64,000 bases of DNA from Phycomyces nitens (GCA_022702545.1 JAHRBC010000007.1:2418001-2482000); one strand, 5' to 3'; shown: positions 13,780 to 27,097, counted from the stretch's first letter. Translations and numbers: made by a program. The notes: generated from the sequence alone by a model not told the origin.

Positions 13780-16700
13780 TTAGGATGTGAGCTTGTGGGT
13801 AAAGTAAAAGAGAAAGAGAGTAGAGATTTAGATGGGCTTGGAATGGATCTCTTGAAATAGTTTTTGATGTTGTACTAAACATTAGATTAATATTTGAGTG
13901 ATAGAAACATAGCCAAATGTATACACTTGATAGACTGCTATATTGGCTAGAATGGCTTAACAATCTCTTTATAGACCCATGCTGATATCTATCACAATTG
14001 TCATTTTGTTTGAACATATGTAATGTATAGGGACATGAATATCCTGGATGCTGTGATAAGCAGGCATATCGTGTAACAGCCAGTCGCAAGGGCGTTGGTT
14101 TGAATCCTGTGTGGCGTTTTTTTGGGGATACAATACTAAAAGTATACATTCTAGTATGGATCTTGGAGTAGCACTTTAATATGGTAGAACTCTGTCGAGC
14201 TCAATTTTCAGCTGTTATATTATCCCATAAAATCCACCACTAAACATAAAGGCTTTTTGAGAGAATATGGTCTAGAGAACCCAATGCTCTAAAGTGTATC
14301 AACCTCATCAAATGCCAGGCTAAAACATTAGAGATTTAAGTGAATAAAACGTTATTTTAAGCCAAGGAATATTCTTGACAATATATAAAAGTATGTCTGT
14401 TACTTGTTTGTTTTTTGTTCTCATGAAACCAAGTTGGCAGAGATGCAAAAGTTGATGGTTTTATCATTTGGTGAAACTTGTGAAAAAATATCTTTAAACA
14501 TAGTCTCATTCAGTTCCTCGTTTCAGGACTATAGATTCTGGTATGGTGCATTCAGACTTGGATATCAACTTTTTTTTACGTACTTTTCAAAAGCCCAAGA
14601 CTTTTGCAAAAACAAAGCTATCAAAAGGCTGAGCCGCGCGTTGGATAGTCATAGTATTGATTAATGTATTCCATGGCTCTACTTTTAATTAAATAGCTTT
14701 AACAAAAAGCCTTGGTGTTTTAAAGATTTGCTAGTAAGAGACGGTTATACAGTAGAGATCAAAATTATATTTTCCAGTATGTCGGATGTTAAATACTATT
14801 TTTTATCTGCGGAGTTTTGTCAAACGAAATTGAAACAAATTCGACAAAAGTCGATAGTTAAAGCGAAATGCACCATACTTTTACAATTGTATTGCTATGC
14901 AAAATTGAGAAAATTATGATGAAGAAGGTAAAGAAGTTTTAATCTTGATTTGGCCGAACATAAAATATCTCTTCATTTATGGTGCAAGTTTGTATAATAC
15001 TGCAAGTAATTAAACCGTATGCTTTGAGAACCTATACTTGATATGTGATTTTGTTACAAATAATAGAGCATGTTTGGCTGTATTAAATACTCCTTCAAGA
15101 TCGGTCTACACAGGTTTGAAAAACTGAATCTCAAGTGCATATATTGTATGTACTGATGATGTAAGAATACACTCCAGTACAGAGCGTTTCCGTCGAAGGG
15201 AAAGAACAAGGAGTACTAATATTGCTAAAACTATCTTGGAGAAAATATTTCCATTCAAAAGGGTGCGATTAGTGAATATAAAGATTGCCATCAAATTTTC
15301 CAAGTGTGATGGCATGCTTATCAAGATTGTGAGATTACAGATGTATATCGATGATTGAATAAAAATATAGGTGCCGTGGGATTGGGGTGGGAGCTTATAC
15401 AGCAATTGTTGTGAATGAATATATATTCTGATGAATATGAGAGACCTTGAAAATAAAAATCATATTATTTGCCAAAGTATGTATGTGAGTAAGATTGAAA
15501 AGTTGGTTAAAGGGTATTATGCTACAGTGTAGTTTCCATAGACAGTTATGAATTTGGAAGCAGGTTTTTAGTGAATCATATTAATCAGAATAAGTGCGAA
15601 TTTCTGGGAGAGCAAGGAGATAATCCGAATGTTTCAGACTGTGAAAGTGTCAAAAGGGTTGGTGTTTAGGCGAGCTTATCCTAGTAGCAGAGCATTTTAA
15701 GCCTCTCTCATTAAGAGTCCCATATATTAGAGATAGTTTTATTGCAGAGTCTATATGTATAATTAGGGTCATCGTTGTTTTTATTTTCTATATTGTTATC
15801 GTTGCTAGGTATCTTATCATCGCATCCTAATTTTCCCAGAAGCGTTCAGATTCATTTTCTTGATGTGGTTTAGATCTTAAGTTGGTTCTCTGAAATGATA
15901 TTTTCCCATAATCTTGTATGCCTACAGCATAGCCAGATAAAACTTTACCGTCAATAATGGGGTTTGTTACTGAATTAGCAGGACTATGGCGTCTGCCTTT
16001 GCTTCGCCAGTTGAGAAAGTATTTTGAGTTAATGACTGTTTTCTCAACCAAGAGCTCATCTTTGGTTAGTTTCATACGTGAATCGGCCGTATTTTGGTCA
16101 AAAATGAATCAAATTTAGTCTTTGGCGATGTGGGCACCCGCACCACACATATAGCGCTTCAAAAAGTATCGATCAGGCTGAGAATTTGGCCGTGCAATGA
16201 CTTTCTTTGTGATAGTATAAACAGTACAGATGTATATTTTTCGATCGAGTTTCAATATTATAGTTATCAAAGGTACTATACATGTGAGCCTCCATTTTCG
16301 TAAATGTATTATCGTTGGCGAGCTTATAAAGGTTATAAACTCCATATTCTAGGTAGAAATAGAGTGCCAAAATAGCAGCATCGTGTCCTTGAATGACCAG
16401 AGATTTATATTCTGGCCCCATTAAGAGTGTTGCTGGAATCTTTTTTTGGGCTTGGTCTCTATTTCTTAAGTGCGGTTCTTGTTCCTACCTGGATCCACAA
16501 ACTTCCAATACCTACTTTCAATGTGGGTTACGAATAGTATCCGACATTATTCATTGCAGCTAGTAAACCACCGTCATTATAAATTGAAATTTTTATTAAA
16601 GTAATTTCATTTATAAAAGCCAGTGTAAAGCCTTTGGGACCAGATACTATTTTTGATCCTGAACATCAAGTCTTTATTTATGCTCTGAAATATAACGGCT

Positions 16701-17292
16701 GTGTCCTTTGGATTAGCGTTTTTGAATCTATGTATATTTTCAATACAAAATTGTGTATGCCAAGTTTAGGAACTTTATCTAAAAGCAGACATTATTCGAC
16801 AATTATAATAGACATATCCAATAAACTTGGCAAGGATTCTTTACTCAAGAGACATGAAAATGGATTTTCGGGATATCCATCTTTGCCATTTTGAGAGATG
16901 ATATAAATGAGAAACACCAAACAAGTGTTTAATATTGCTATATATATATGATCTGTTTTATATATCAGAGCCAATCTTTGGTACCTGCAATACCCCAAAA
17001 ATCTAAAGTAATAGAAACAAAATCCAAGTAATAAAGAATACCCCTTTACAATCACCATACATCTTTCAAACAAATTGTTATTAGTTTTACCCAATCACCC
17101 ACCAATAATTACAAGCATATATCCATATATAGTAACAATTAATGTTCTACAAAAATGGCAAGTGTTTAATTTCCAGAAAAAGAAAAAAGAAAAATGAAAT
17201 TCCACCTTTTTTTTTTTCCAAGAGTGACTGAGTATTTTAATCCAAGTCAGAAAAGGTTGTGTGCACAAACGCAGAATTCCTTTGAGCTGTCA
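13780..17292. other. Gene-poor AT-rich region
   Basis: Contains the right arm of inverted repeat pair A (14800-14877) and short open frames without recognisable similarity. Minus-strand frames at 15827-16075 (MKLTKDELLVEKTVINSKYF...) and 16173-16421 (GPEYKSLVIQGHDAAILALYF...) have coding-like composition and may be remnants of one degraded gene, but I do not recognise them and could not join them. Nothing else is supportable. Confidence 0.4.
14800..14877 (-). repeat. Right copy of inverted repeat pair A
   Basis: Inverted counterpart of 9350-9429 with an exact 24-nt core at 14820-14843. It ends at TA, as the left copy begins. The distance between the outer edges is about 5.5 kb. Confidence 0.75.
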
Positions 17293-19773
17293 ATGTCAAA
17301 ATTGATCATGTACAGGACCGTTTGTCATTTAGGACGTACAGTGCAATGGCACCCACAACGAAATTTAGGCAATTCTCTACGAACAATGGGATCAAAGTAA
17401 TTGCCATTTCGAATCAATTAAGATTGAATATTAATTGTATTGTTGTTTTATTGTTGTATTTACAGGACAGGGCCAAGAGAAGAAAAAACCAAACAATTAA
17501 TGAGCGAGATCCGCCAATTGGAATACAAAGTCGAACGCAACATGCAAATGGTAAGAATCCAAATTGGATCTCGATAATCGCCTAGCAATGTAGCCGAATT
17601 GTAGTCCAACATATTAATCGTTTAATAATCCCGGCAAACTAATGTACAAGATCTGTTTATATTCATTTTATTTATTTATTAGCAAAAGGCAAATAACAAT
17701 AAGCTAGACGAAAAGGATATATTGGCCTTGTGTGAAGAAATGAACACAGCGAAAAAGATCCAGCCAAAGATTCGACCAGATTATCTCCAGAACTTGAGAA
17801 TCAAGTTTCTTGACACTCGTCCCCTGAAACAAAAGGCAATCCCTGTACTGGCACAAGAAGCCGAACAGACATTGGATCAAGTATCTGAAACTGTTAAGGA
17901 CCAGACGCCAAAAGAAGAAAACAGCCTTGTTGCCCAACAGGAACCCCAAGCCTTGGAGAATATTGAATTGACTGATTTCCAAGACCTTTTGTATGCCAAT
18001 GTATGTGTATAAAAGACATCAATCATCAAAGGGCCTTGTAAATTAATTGATTTATTGTAGGCCCTTGCCGCACGTCCAGAGGAAGCAGAACAAGCATTGG
18101 AATTGATGAAGGTAATATATTGGGATATCCAAAAGTTATCCTTATAAAAGACAATTGTGCCTTGTAGAAATATAAAATCGAGCCCAATGTACGATGCTAT
18201 ACCCACCTTATGGATGCCTATGCAAATGCCAAAAACCTGAATAAAGTGATTGGAACATTCAAACGGATACAAGACAATAATCTCGAGCCAGACATCTATT
18301 CTTACTCGACCCTCATCAAAGCATTCACCCAGAGCCTAAGACTGGATAATGCATTGGTGGTATTTGAAAACATGAAGAAATCAAACATTATTCCTACCCA
18401 GGTATGTCAACTAATTCATTATAAGCACCTTTCTAATCCATTCATTTGTTTGTCTGTGGACCCAAATAGCCTATATTTTCTAGCTTGATCAGTGGATTTA
18501 TAAAGGCAAATAAGATTGAAAAGGCATGGGATCTATTCGATGAAATGAGATTGTCATATCACCAGGCAGACGAGGTTTCCTTTACGATGATGCTACATGC
18601 CTGTGCAAAGGTATATGATCTCTATACACATAACATTATTGACACTATTCACAGAGAGGAGAAGTTGAGCGTGCATTGAACCTTTTTGAGGACATGGCAA
18701 AATATGATCTTTATCCTACCGATGTTACTTTCAATGTACTGATCCATGCATGCGCCAAACGACCCGATTACTTTGACGAGGCCTTTAGTATGTTCCACCA
18801 GATGCAAGATGTCTATGGGTTCCAGCCTGATAGAATCACCTACAACACCTTGATTAATGCCTGTGCTCGCAAGAAAAATCTGGCTAGAGCACGTTCGATT
18901 TTCAAATTGATGTTGGAAGACACCAAGACTAACGGTGCGACTAGTCTGTTGGTTCCTGATCGTTACACTTACACCAATCTATTCTGGTGTTATGCCAACT
19001 ATACTCCACCCACCGTAAAAAACAATAACCTCAAGACTACAGATATATCACCTGAGGAAGGTGCTTTGGTCGAGACCTGTGTACTATTGCCAGACATGCC
19101 AGACAAACGATCCAAGGTTGTCGAAGAAAGCAAGTTGATCTTCAATCATTTGCTGAGTGAGGGCGTACCCCTAACCACCTCTCTCCTGACATCCTACATG
19201 AGTGTTCACATTGCCCAAAAACAGACGCATGAAGTCGTGTCGATCTATGATGGTCTATTTACTCAGCACGGAATCGAGAGAGATCTGTTTACGTACCAAC
19301 GTATGCTCAATTTCTGTTATGCGACCAAGGATAGCGAATTATCATGGAAAGTGTGGGGAGACTACCAGGACTTTTTGGAGAATCGAAGACTAGCCTATCA
19401 AACGCAGGCGAATGATATTAGTTTACTCCAGCGCAAGGCGGTAGAAGCCAATAGACTAGAGGACGAACTTGCGTCTGGCTGGACCGAACAGAATCAAAAG
19501 GAGATGGTGATTTTGATGGCCAATACATTGGCAAAGTAAGTCCAAACAACAATCTGGCTGCTACTAATGGCTTTCTCATTATTTATTAGGTCAAATGAGT
19601 TGAAGCATTCAATTACCCTTCTTTCAAATCACTTCAAGACCCCTGCAGGCACCAAATACAAACCTAGACTTGCAGAACTCCAGACAGTCTATGTTAAATG
19701 TGTCCAACTAGAAGATGAAGAGTCCAAGAAGGAGCTGGTCGATTTGTGCCATACAAATAATCGCAGATACTAA
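17293..19773 (+). CDS. Pentatricopeptide repeat (PPR) protein, probably mitochondrial
   Basis: Eight exons (17293-17396, 17466-17550, 17683-18000, 18061-18111, 18168-18401, 18470-18610, 18655-19535, 19590-19773) join to exactly 665 codons plus stop. The start MSKLIMYRTVCHLGRTVQWHPQR is Arg-rich and free of acidic residues, consistent with a mitochondrial presequence; an upstream in-frame ATG exists at 17194. A coiled stretch (about 40-70) precedes tandem PPRs, seen as VRCYTHLMDAYANAKNLNKVIGTF, DIYSYSTLIKAFTQSLRLDNALVVF, SLISGFIKANKIEKAWDLF, VSFTMMLHACAK, VTFNVLIHACAKRPDYFDEAF and ITYNTLINACARKKNLARARSIF. PPR proteins bind organellar RNA one repeat per base and act in processing, stability or translation. 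The particular target cannot be read from the sequence. Confidence 0.9.
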
Positions 19774-20069
19774 CCCAAAGAACCAAGAAAAAAATATATA
19801 ACCATCTTCAAGCAATGGCCAAGGCAGGCAGGGTCTTTGTATTTCAACCCTTTTGTATTCAAATCCTATTTTTCTTTTCTTTTTTTATTTATTTATTTTT
19901 ATTTCAATTGTAGTATATATTATAGACCATCTATTCACCCCACATCTCATACAAAGGACCTTTAAACAATCTCTTTATATAATAGAAATAAATTTAACCT
20001 TGTAAAATGATATTAAATGTTGTTGAAACAATTACTTGTTTAAATTGAATACAAAATCCACGAGTCTCT

Positions 20070-21260
20070 TTATGGAGTGTATTGAGACGTGCTGGAATGA
20101 ATTATACGCTGAATATGTTGTTGGTAACCAGGGTCTTGTCTGTGTCGCTTTCGAAACAGACCACATGTGATGTTGGAAAATGCTAGGGACCCTATTGTGA
20201 ATACGGTAAAGAATATCTACAAAGAACATTTGGCAATTCAGTTATTTCATCAGTATCAAAGGATATTAGTGTCTATTATATACCAAGGCTTTGTATGAAA
20301 TTGGTTCCATAAAGCTATTGATGATTTCAGCAATAGTTTCTGCAGAGACCTTTATCCTAAAACAGTTTTTTTTTGGGAGGGGGTTGGAATTGTTAATGGA
20401 TAAATGTGTTGGGAGGGGAGGGGTGAGTCTTACCTTGCGATGTCTCTTTCATCTCGTTGCATGCAAGTAAAAAGATGATGAAGGGATTAATATGATTTTG
20501 AATATTAGGGATTTGATTATCATATAGTATGTAAAAAAAGGATATGATTCCCATCGATTGCAACTGTTTTCTAGTGCAGGTACTCGTGTAGTTGGATCGC
20601 ACTGATTGATACGATAGTTCTTTTGACAGGACTCTATTTCCTGTAAGAGGACTATACACATATATGAATATGTAAATTGGTCTGGGACGGTGTCAATTGG
20701 GTATTGCATTCACCTCTACTGTGCTCCTTTGCTTTCAAGATGAGGTCTGTGCGTATGCTTAATATCATTTGTGCAAAGACATAGAGAACAAAACCAATGA
20801 TGATACAGTTGAATATTGTCTGGACATAGGTGAGTATTGTCATTGAATAGTAAGCATGGCGCCAGTAATTAGTACTTGGATGTTGTTGAGATTGATACTG
20901 TAGGTGTTCTTGAGTGATCTGATTAGGTGTGGCTTTTGTTTTTGTGAGTGAAATGGATGAGGATGATGAGGATGATTGGATGATCTGATTAGATTCTGGC
21001 TGTTTGATTCCAAATTGAAAGACGTCTGTGGTCTGGACCTTTTGCAGTGCTGATATGTTGGGTGTAAAGTTGAACGAATCGTCATTCTCTTGGCGTCTTC
21101 GTTTGCCTGTATAGAGACCTTTGATTTTTCTTGACATTGTAAAGTGCAGTTTTAATGCGGGGTCATAAAAGCATGGTGGTGGGTTTGATGTTTCCATAAA
21201 AGGGCAATGTCTTTCTACCTGTGACCTTTCTTTTTGTTTGATGCCTGTGAGCCAAAACAT
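20070..21260 (-). CDS. Brr6/Brl1-type nuclear envelope protein, with a probable AT-AC intron
   Basis: Integral nuclear-envelope/ER protein needed for nuclear pore assembly and membrane lipid balance in yeasts. Exons 20714-21260, 20546-20651, 20434-20466, 20284-20356 and 20070-20216 sum to 906 nt (301 aa). The first TM segment is TIFNCIIIGFVLYVFAQMIL and a second hydrophobic segment is IFFTVFTIGSLAFSNIT. Between them is the Cys-rich lumenal core of the family: LLQEIESCQKNYRINQC, RVPALENSCNRWE-S-CMQRDE, KVSAETIAEIINSFMEPISYK. The WES/CM junction can only be restored by removing 20467-20545, which begins ATATCCTTT and ends TTTAC, a U12-type AT-AC intron. The start is uncertain: ATGs at 21260, 21197 and 21137 are all in frame. 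Confidence 0.88.
20467..20545 (-). other. AT-AC (U12-type) intron in the Brr6/Brl1 gene
   Basis: The 79-bp intron reads ATATCCTTTTTTT at its 5' end, matching the minor-spliceosome donor consensus RTATCCTTT, and ends CTTTTTAC. It contains no GT and no AG, so no major-class intron can make the same join. A TTAA-containing candidate branch site lies about 20 nt from the 3' end. All other introns of this gene are ordinary GT-AG. Confidence 0.8.
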
Positions 21261-21544
21261 ACAGTGAGAATGGGTTCACTTGAGAAAAATGAGCCACAGA
21301 CTTGTGCCAAGATATTATTATTATTATTATTACTATTATTTTGATATCAAAAGGCTCTTTTTCTTTATGATCTGAACCAAATCAAAAGCACACTGTTAAA
21401 ACATGATTCATACTGACTTTATACTGTCTTCTTCTGCTTCTATTTGTGTTCCTTATTTTATATATATATAAAAAAAGAGGGTGTATATATCCCCTTCAAC
21501 AGGCATTTATATGTTTGGTTTTGTATATACTATATTACTATTAT

Positions 21545-21948
21545 TAACACATCTCTTCCAGAGCACAGCAGATACAAAGACCGGCAAGACTATTGTGGTT
21601 TTATATTAGAGTCCAATAGAGATTCCCGTTCTTGCCCATGAGTACTTACCATCCCCAACAACAACTAGAGTCGTCCTGCTTCTGTGGCTGCTGCTGGATA
21701 TAGACAGTCTGGGGAGGAGGTCTAGAAATAATATAAAAATAAATATAAATATATATAAATGAGATCTAGACCAAAGTCTCAACTGTTTTCAATGATACTT
21801 ACGCTGGCTGATATCCGCCCTGAGGACCATAAGCACCTGGAGGAGGAGCACCATAAGCACCTGGAGGAGGGGCGCCGTATTCACCACCTTGGGGAGGAGC
21901 GTAGTATTGGCCTTGGGGAGGAGGAGGATATTGATAGTTGGAAGACAT
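21545..21948 (-). CDS. CYSTM-domain small membrane-associated stress protein
   Basis: Three exons (21803-21948, 21650-21721, 21545-21590) give 87 aa. The N-terminal two thirds is a Pro/Gly/Tyr/Gln-rich tail with repeats of GAPPPGAY; the C-terminus is CCWGCLAGLCICCALEEMC, the Cys-rich transmembrane module (CYSTM) found in small eukaryotic proteins linked to stress and metal tolerance. The Cys residues are candidates for S-acylation or metal binding. The last two introns split the Cys module, and both restore frame exactly. It lies upstream of and parallel to the Brr6 gene. Confidence 0.88.
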
Positions 21949-23998
21949 GAGAAGTGAAAGAAGGCGACACCGATAGGAAAAAAGGAAAAAGCCAAAAATA
22001 CATTTGATTTTATTTTAGCACACGCTGATTTTGTACCCCCTGTGTGAGCCACAATATAGTCACTTTAATCAGGCTTTGCATTGCCTTCCTCTCATTCCAG
22101 CGTACAACAAAAAGGTGATTGATCTGTATAGTAAAGATTGCCAGTTATAGGACATGGAAATCATTGATGGCAGATTGTATAATATTTTATACAAACAAGG
22201 CAACTGTGATTGTAGCTGATTTAGGATATCTTGGCAAGATTTATATATAAATCCATAATTGTGCTTTCAAAATGTACCAAGATGTAGACCGTACGAACAC
22301 ACCCATTGTTATCAACCAAGACCCGGTCTACAAACGAACTCTAGAGCCCTCTCCTTCTACCACCACCCCCTTTGTGGTTCCTCCCCCCCTCTTTTAGGCC
22401 CCCTTTCCTTTACATTTTACCATATTCTTCAAAATTCGGGAGTGCCTTATTTAGTCGAGATTGACTCAGCTTTCGATTGGCCTAAACAATCTATATTATA
22501 GTATAAGCATATTTCTTCCTCTAAAATTAGACGATTCCAACTCTCTCAATTTTGGGCAAAAAAAGTTAAAAATTAGGCGCATTTGCCCTGTGAATTAATT
22601 GGACCTTTAACTTTTTTTGTCATTTTATAAGTCCACAATTTGCATTGGTTTGTTAATAGGCATGCTTATAGTATATATACATATATCTATAATGCTCTTA
22701 ATATATATATATATATAAAAGGGCGTCGTTATCTGACAGTGTGGGCACCAAAAAATAAATAAGAAAAGAATCTAATAGGTAACGAGATTGGCAATGAGCA
22801 TATTCATGTACAAAAGTAAAAAAAAAAACAGACAATGTCAATGACTAGGTATGATTCATATGAGTACAATCTAAAAAAGTTTCTTGCCAAACGAGATTCC
22901 AGTGTCGTTATTTGCATAGCAACCTAGAATGAAGAAACCCAAATCTGAATCCATTCAAACACGATGCATACACCAGTGACAATTAATATTTGTCTCTAGT
23001 TTTACAAAGAGTTATTCCGTAAAACCCACTTTGGTTAATAGTCGTAAAACACTTCTACACTGTCGTTCCAAGCAAGTCTCTCATCAACATTACTTTGCGA
23101 ATTCAAGTTTACAGAAAACAAAACCTTTGATTCAGTAGTAACAGAATAGCGACACGGTGGAAAGCAAGTCACGATATAAAACATAATACATCTTGGCTGT
23201 CAATACTCGTTTGTCTTTATAATCTACATATCATAATGACTTTTGAGTATTGCAGACTACTTTGTTGGTTTGAATGGCCAGACATATATTGACAACGTTT
23301 GTATCGTGTTTGATTTAAAACTAATAACTAGCCAATCTAGACTTTTTGATAGATCAAATTAATCAATATTCTGTAATGGCCAGACTTCCAGCAATCATTA
23401 TTATTATGTTTCCCTCCTTTTTTCTTTTTCTTAAAAAAAAAAGGCATCACCATTTGAACACTCGAACTTTCACAAACCCTTGTTTTAGAAATAAAATATG
23501 TTATAAATCTTTAGGTTTTTTCTTTAATTATATTTATAGCCTATAATACATCCATATATTACCTTTACCCCAATATAACAATTGGTGCTATAGAATCACA
23601 AATACAAATTAAAGGAATGTGTTTATCAAGTCCGTAAACCTCTCAAAAATGCTCAACACATAAAGCCAAATACGTCTAATTTTGCCATTTGGCCAGATAC
23701 GAATAAATAAACCGCCTTTGCTAAAACTGAAACTGTACATTGGGTTTGTGGCTAAAGGTAACCCCATCTTCTATGACGCATTCATTGGTAGAACACAGAC
23801 TGTTTGAGCCACACCACCAGGTAAACTATTCTGTTTTTGGGCCAATTTACTTTTTGCAAAACCATTAAGATTATCGTACAAGCACAAGAGAAATCAGCCG
23901 CCTACCGACTGGTTCCGATTCTTTTTTTTTTTTTTAAAAAAAAAAGACGGTGCCTCTAGTGTTAAACGACCGTTTTCAAGAGAGAGAAAAACAAAAAG
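21949..23998. other. AT-rich intergenic region with a short foldback
   Basis: Holds a small plus-strand frame at 22273-22398 (MYQDVDRTNTPIVINQDPVYK...) that looks coding in composition but has no recognised family and soon meets a stop. A perfect 14-bp inverted repeat (about 22554-22567 and 22606-22619) could fold as a hairpin. Otherwise nothing supportable. Confidence 0.4.
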
Positions 23999-24046
23999 CC
24001 TTGCGCTTTTTATAACATCAAATTTGCGCTTTTTTTGATCTCAAAT
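23999..24046 (+). repeat. Left copy of inverted repeat pair C
   Basis: About 48 bp that match 27098-27143 in inverted orientation at roughly 80%. Each copy contains two TTGCGCTTTT-like blocks separated by an A/T spacer. The interval between the copies is about 3.1 kb and has no recognisable gene. Confidence 0.6.
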
Positions 24047-27000
24047 AGACATGAACTATAGGAAACTGCGTATTTGTAGATGAATCTGCATTTTATATCA
24101 ATGTGAGGCCAACAACATCAATATTTACAATGGCACTCTGGCTATAGTTACTGCAACTTTTGTCTGTAGAGTATCTCGTTCTATTCTAGGAGAAACCTTT
24201 GTAATGGGTTGTGCTGAGTATTGATATTAGATTGCCAACTATATCGTATGAGGCTCTTTGGCATCTGAAGCGTACACATTGACTGACAGCTCCGGTTCCC
24301 AAAAAAAAAAGACGATGATAAAAATTGTTAAAATAACAGCAAATTTACTATATTATGATGATATAATTTTACAAACTATAAAACCTACATCATAGTATCG
24401 AGATTCGAGAACGATCTACAAGGTCTAGACAGAGAGAATTAAGATTTCGATATCCACCAAAAAAAACCACAAATGCGTTTATATCTTTAATCATGTAGTA
24501 AATGACATGTAGCCTATATATTTTTGAGATCTATAGAGATTATTCTTCAATGTATCAAGTTTGCAATGATAAAAGATTTGGTCATGCTTACTACAGAGTA
24601 TGCAAAAATTTATTTGTCTTGAAGCAACCAACTAAGCATCCGTATAAAAATAGTATCTTTCACAAACATTCACTCTCTCCATTCCGTAGCCCTTTTTTTT
24701 ATGTAAAGAATCATCAAGTCATTTAAATTGGTAGGAATGAAGATTAATTATATGCAAAATTGTACTTTAGACATGCTGCGAAGGATATTAATGGATGTCA
24801 AGAGATTAAGAAAAGAAATTCCAAGATTGAATTCCGAAAGTTTTTGTTCCGGCCATATATTTCAAGTCATCGTCTTGAAAATATCTTTAAATATAACTTT
24901 ACAATAGAAAAACAAATAAATACGTCAAACTATCCATAAATAATAGGAAGAGGTATTTTGAGCCGAGTTCTCAGAGAATTTGGGTAGTTTCAGTGTAATA
25001 TTGAACCGAGAGATAAAATCTCTGGTCTTAGATGCTAAGCCTTGTGTTTGTAGTGTGTTTGGTAATTTTCAAGCTCGCAATACTGCTGAGGAACTCATTG
25101 AACCAGATAACCACATTAGGATATAAAGATGTTTCCGTAGTTGGGTTTCTCGTAAAAGGCTCTTTATACAGAATATACGTGATGGATCATGTATATGATC
25201 ATGTTTAGAGAACTATTCTTATCGGCAAGGTGAATATATCCAGAGATTGCTATAATAGGCCCTTATTGTTACCAGATATTTGTGTAATAAAAAACATGGC
25301 TCCATTGTAGATAAATTCGTCAATACCATCAATTGTCTTGATCTCAATAATGAATACTTTCCCCATAACACCATATCAATCCATACTTTTATATGTATTA
25401 CTGTCAAGTCAACCAAGCCAAAGTTTAATCAAAACCATTTATGAGCATGTCGAAAACTGGATTTTAGTTGTATATAAATAGCATTTCTTTACCATCAAAC
25501 GCCTGTTATCATTATCAATTACTCTTCTTCTCCCTCTTTGTAAAGTATTTTTCATAAAGTAACAGTGTATAAAGTTATATTATCAATGATCAATAAAGCA
25601 TAGTGCTTATCATCAAAAACAGCGCTTCTTGTTCTTTTGTTACTCAAATTAATGACCTCTACACCCAGTAAATATTGATGGGTTTATTCAACGGATCAAA
25701 AAAATGACTGGTGTGTTTATCTTACGCTTCGATGATGATTGTATTTAAGAGGTACCATCTTTGATCTATCGCACAAGGCCACAAACACCTCAATGGTTTC
25801 TTTGATTTGAATATTAATTTTATAAAGGTTTCTGTAAAAAAACTGACTAGCAAATGTAACAATAAACAATGGATCCAATTACATGTATTAATATTTGATA
25901 ATAACAATGCATATGAAGAATATATTTGATTGAATGGATGCTTAAGGATACAATTGATCCACCACAAAACATGTATAGTAGATGGGTAATTTATAACTGG
26001 ATCCAATATATATATATATATAAGCCATTATATTAACTCGACTAGCTTTATCTTTATGCAGAAATGTATTTAAGTATAATCCTGTCGCTTCATTTTCTTT
26101 GATATGAACCAAGACTATTATGAATCAATTTTCTCATAAATGCACAAATAAGAATTTTAATTGGAATTATTCAACATAATAGAACCGATTCTAAACTCTA
26201 CTCTAACATACCGGTAAATATTCAAAATACCAAACTCGTCTTCCAGGAATTCTGTTCATAATGACAGAAAATCCGTGATTCACCATAAGTAGGCCGCATC
26301 TATCAACCTTATATCTTTTTATTATGTATCATTCAATCTTGAGAATACTTTTTTTTAGGTCTGGAGGTCTTGGTTTGTAGATCAGGATAAGTACACCCAG
26401 ACACTACCGGGACTCTTCAAGTATCATTATTTTGAAAGACGGGGTTCTTGATTCTTTTCATAACTCTTGCTTGTCTTTTGCAGAAATATCATGTAATTAT
26501 CAGTGACAGTACCTTTAGACTCTAGTTTTTGGTTTGCGGTTGTTTTCTTTTAAGACTATCATCAACTTTAATTCTCTTTGGTTTAGAGTTAGGCACTCTG
26601 TTCTCAAATGCTCACCACACCCATGGCAGAGATTACTTCTAGAATTGTGTGAGACACTGCACAAGTAAATAGTGTAGCAACTATACCAAGGATGCCCTTT
26701 GTACATTTTGCTGTCGTTGGCCTCATATTGATATCAAATGTAGGTTAATATACAAATATGCAATTGCTCATATAGTACATGTATGTTTGAGACCAGTCTG
26801 AGACCCACTTCTTTATTTCAATTGTGCAATATTGTTTTCCAATTCTACCATACCACCATCTACTTTTTACCAGATCATCAATATTTAGCTCAAACGTCGA
26901 GTAGTAAGCACACCATTACTCCAAAAAGTAAAAAAGTTTCTGTTTTATATGAATTGCCATCTTTATTATTCCAATTGACAGCTTTGCTACTATCCTTTTT

Positions 27001-27097
27001 TTAAAAATAATAATATCTAAAGCTCTTTATTTCTGCAAATTTCCCAAGAGAGTTAACAGAAAAGAGTCCTTTTTTTTTAACTTTTATTGAATATGTA
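24047..27097. other. Interior of inverted repeat pair C, no gene recognised
   Basis: AT-rich sequence with only short open frames. A minus-strand frame at 26515-26706 holds a Cys/His cluster (CHGCGEHLRTEC) but is too short to place. Together with the flanking inverted repeats this looks like a non-autonomous or dead DNA transposon. Confidence 0.4.

Noticed and set aside
14040..14120. B-box-like GGTTTGAATCC suggesting a tRNA gene or tRNA-derived SINE
   Set aside because: No A box at the right distance, no acceptor stem, poor T-arm pairing.
13739..14149. 136-aa minus-strand frame upstream of the HSPA12-like gene
   Set aside because: Different frame from the MTTDVLDKYDTIIS start that splices to the ATPase loop; no similarity.
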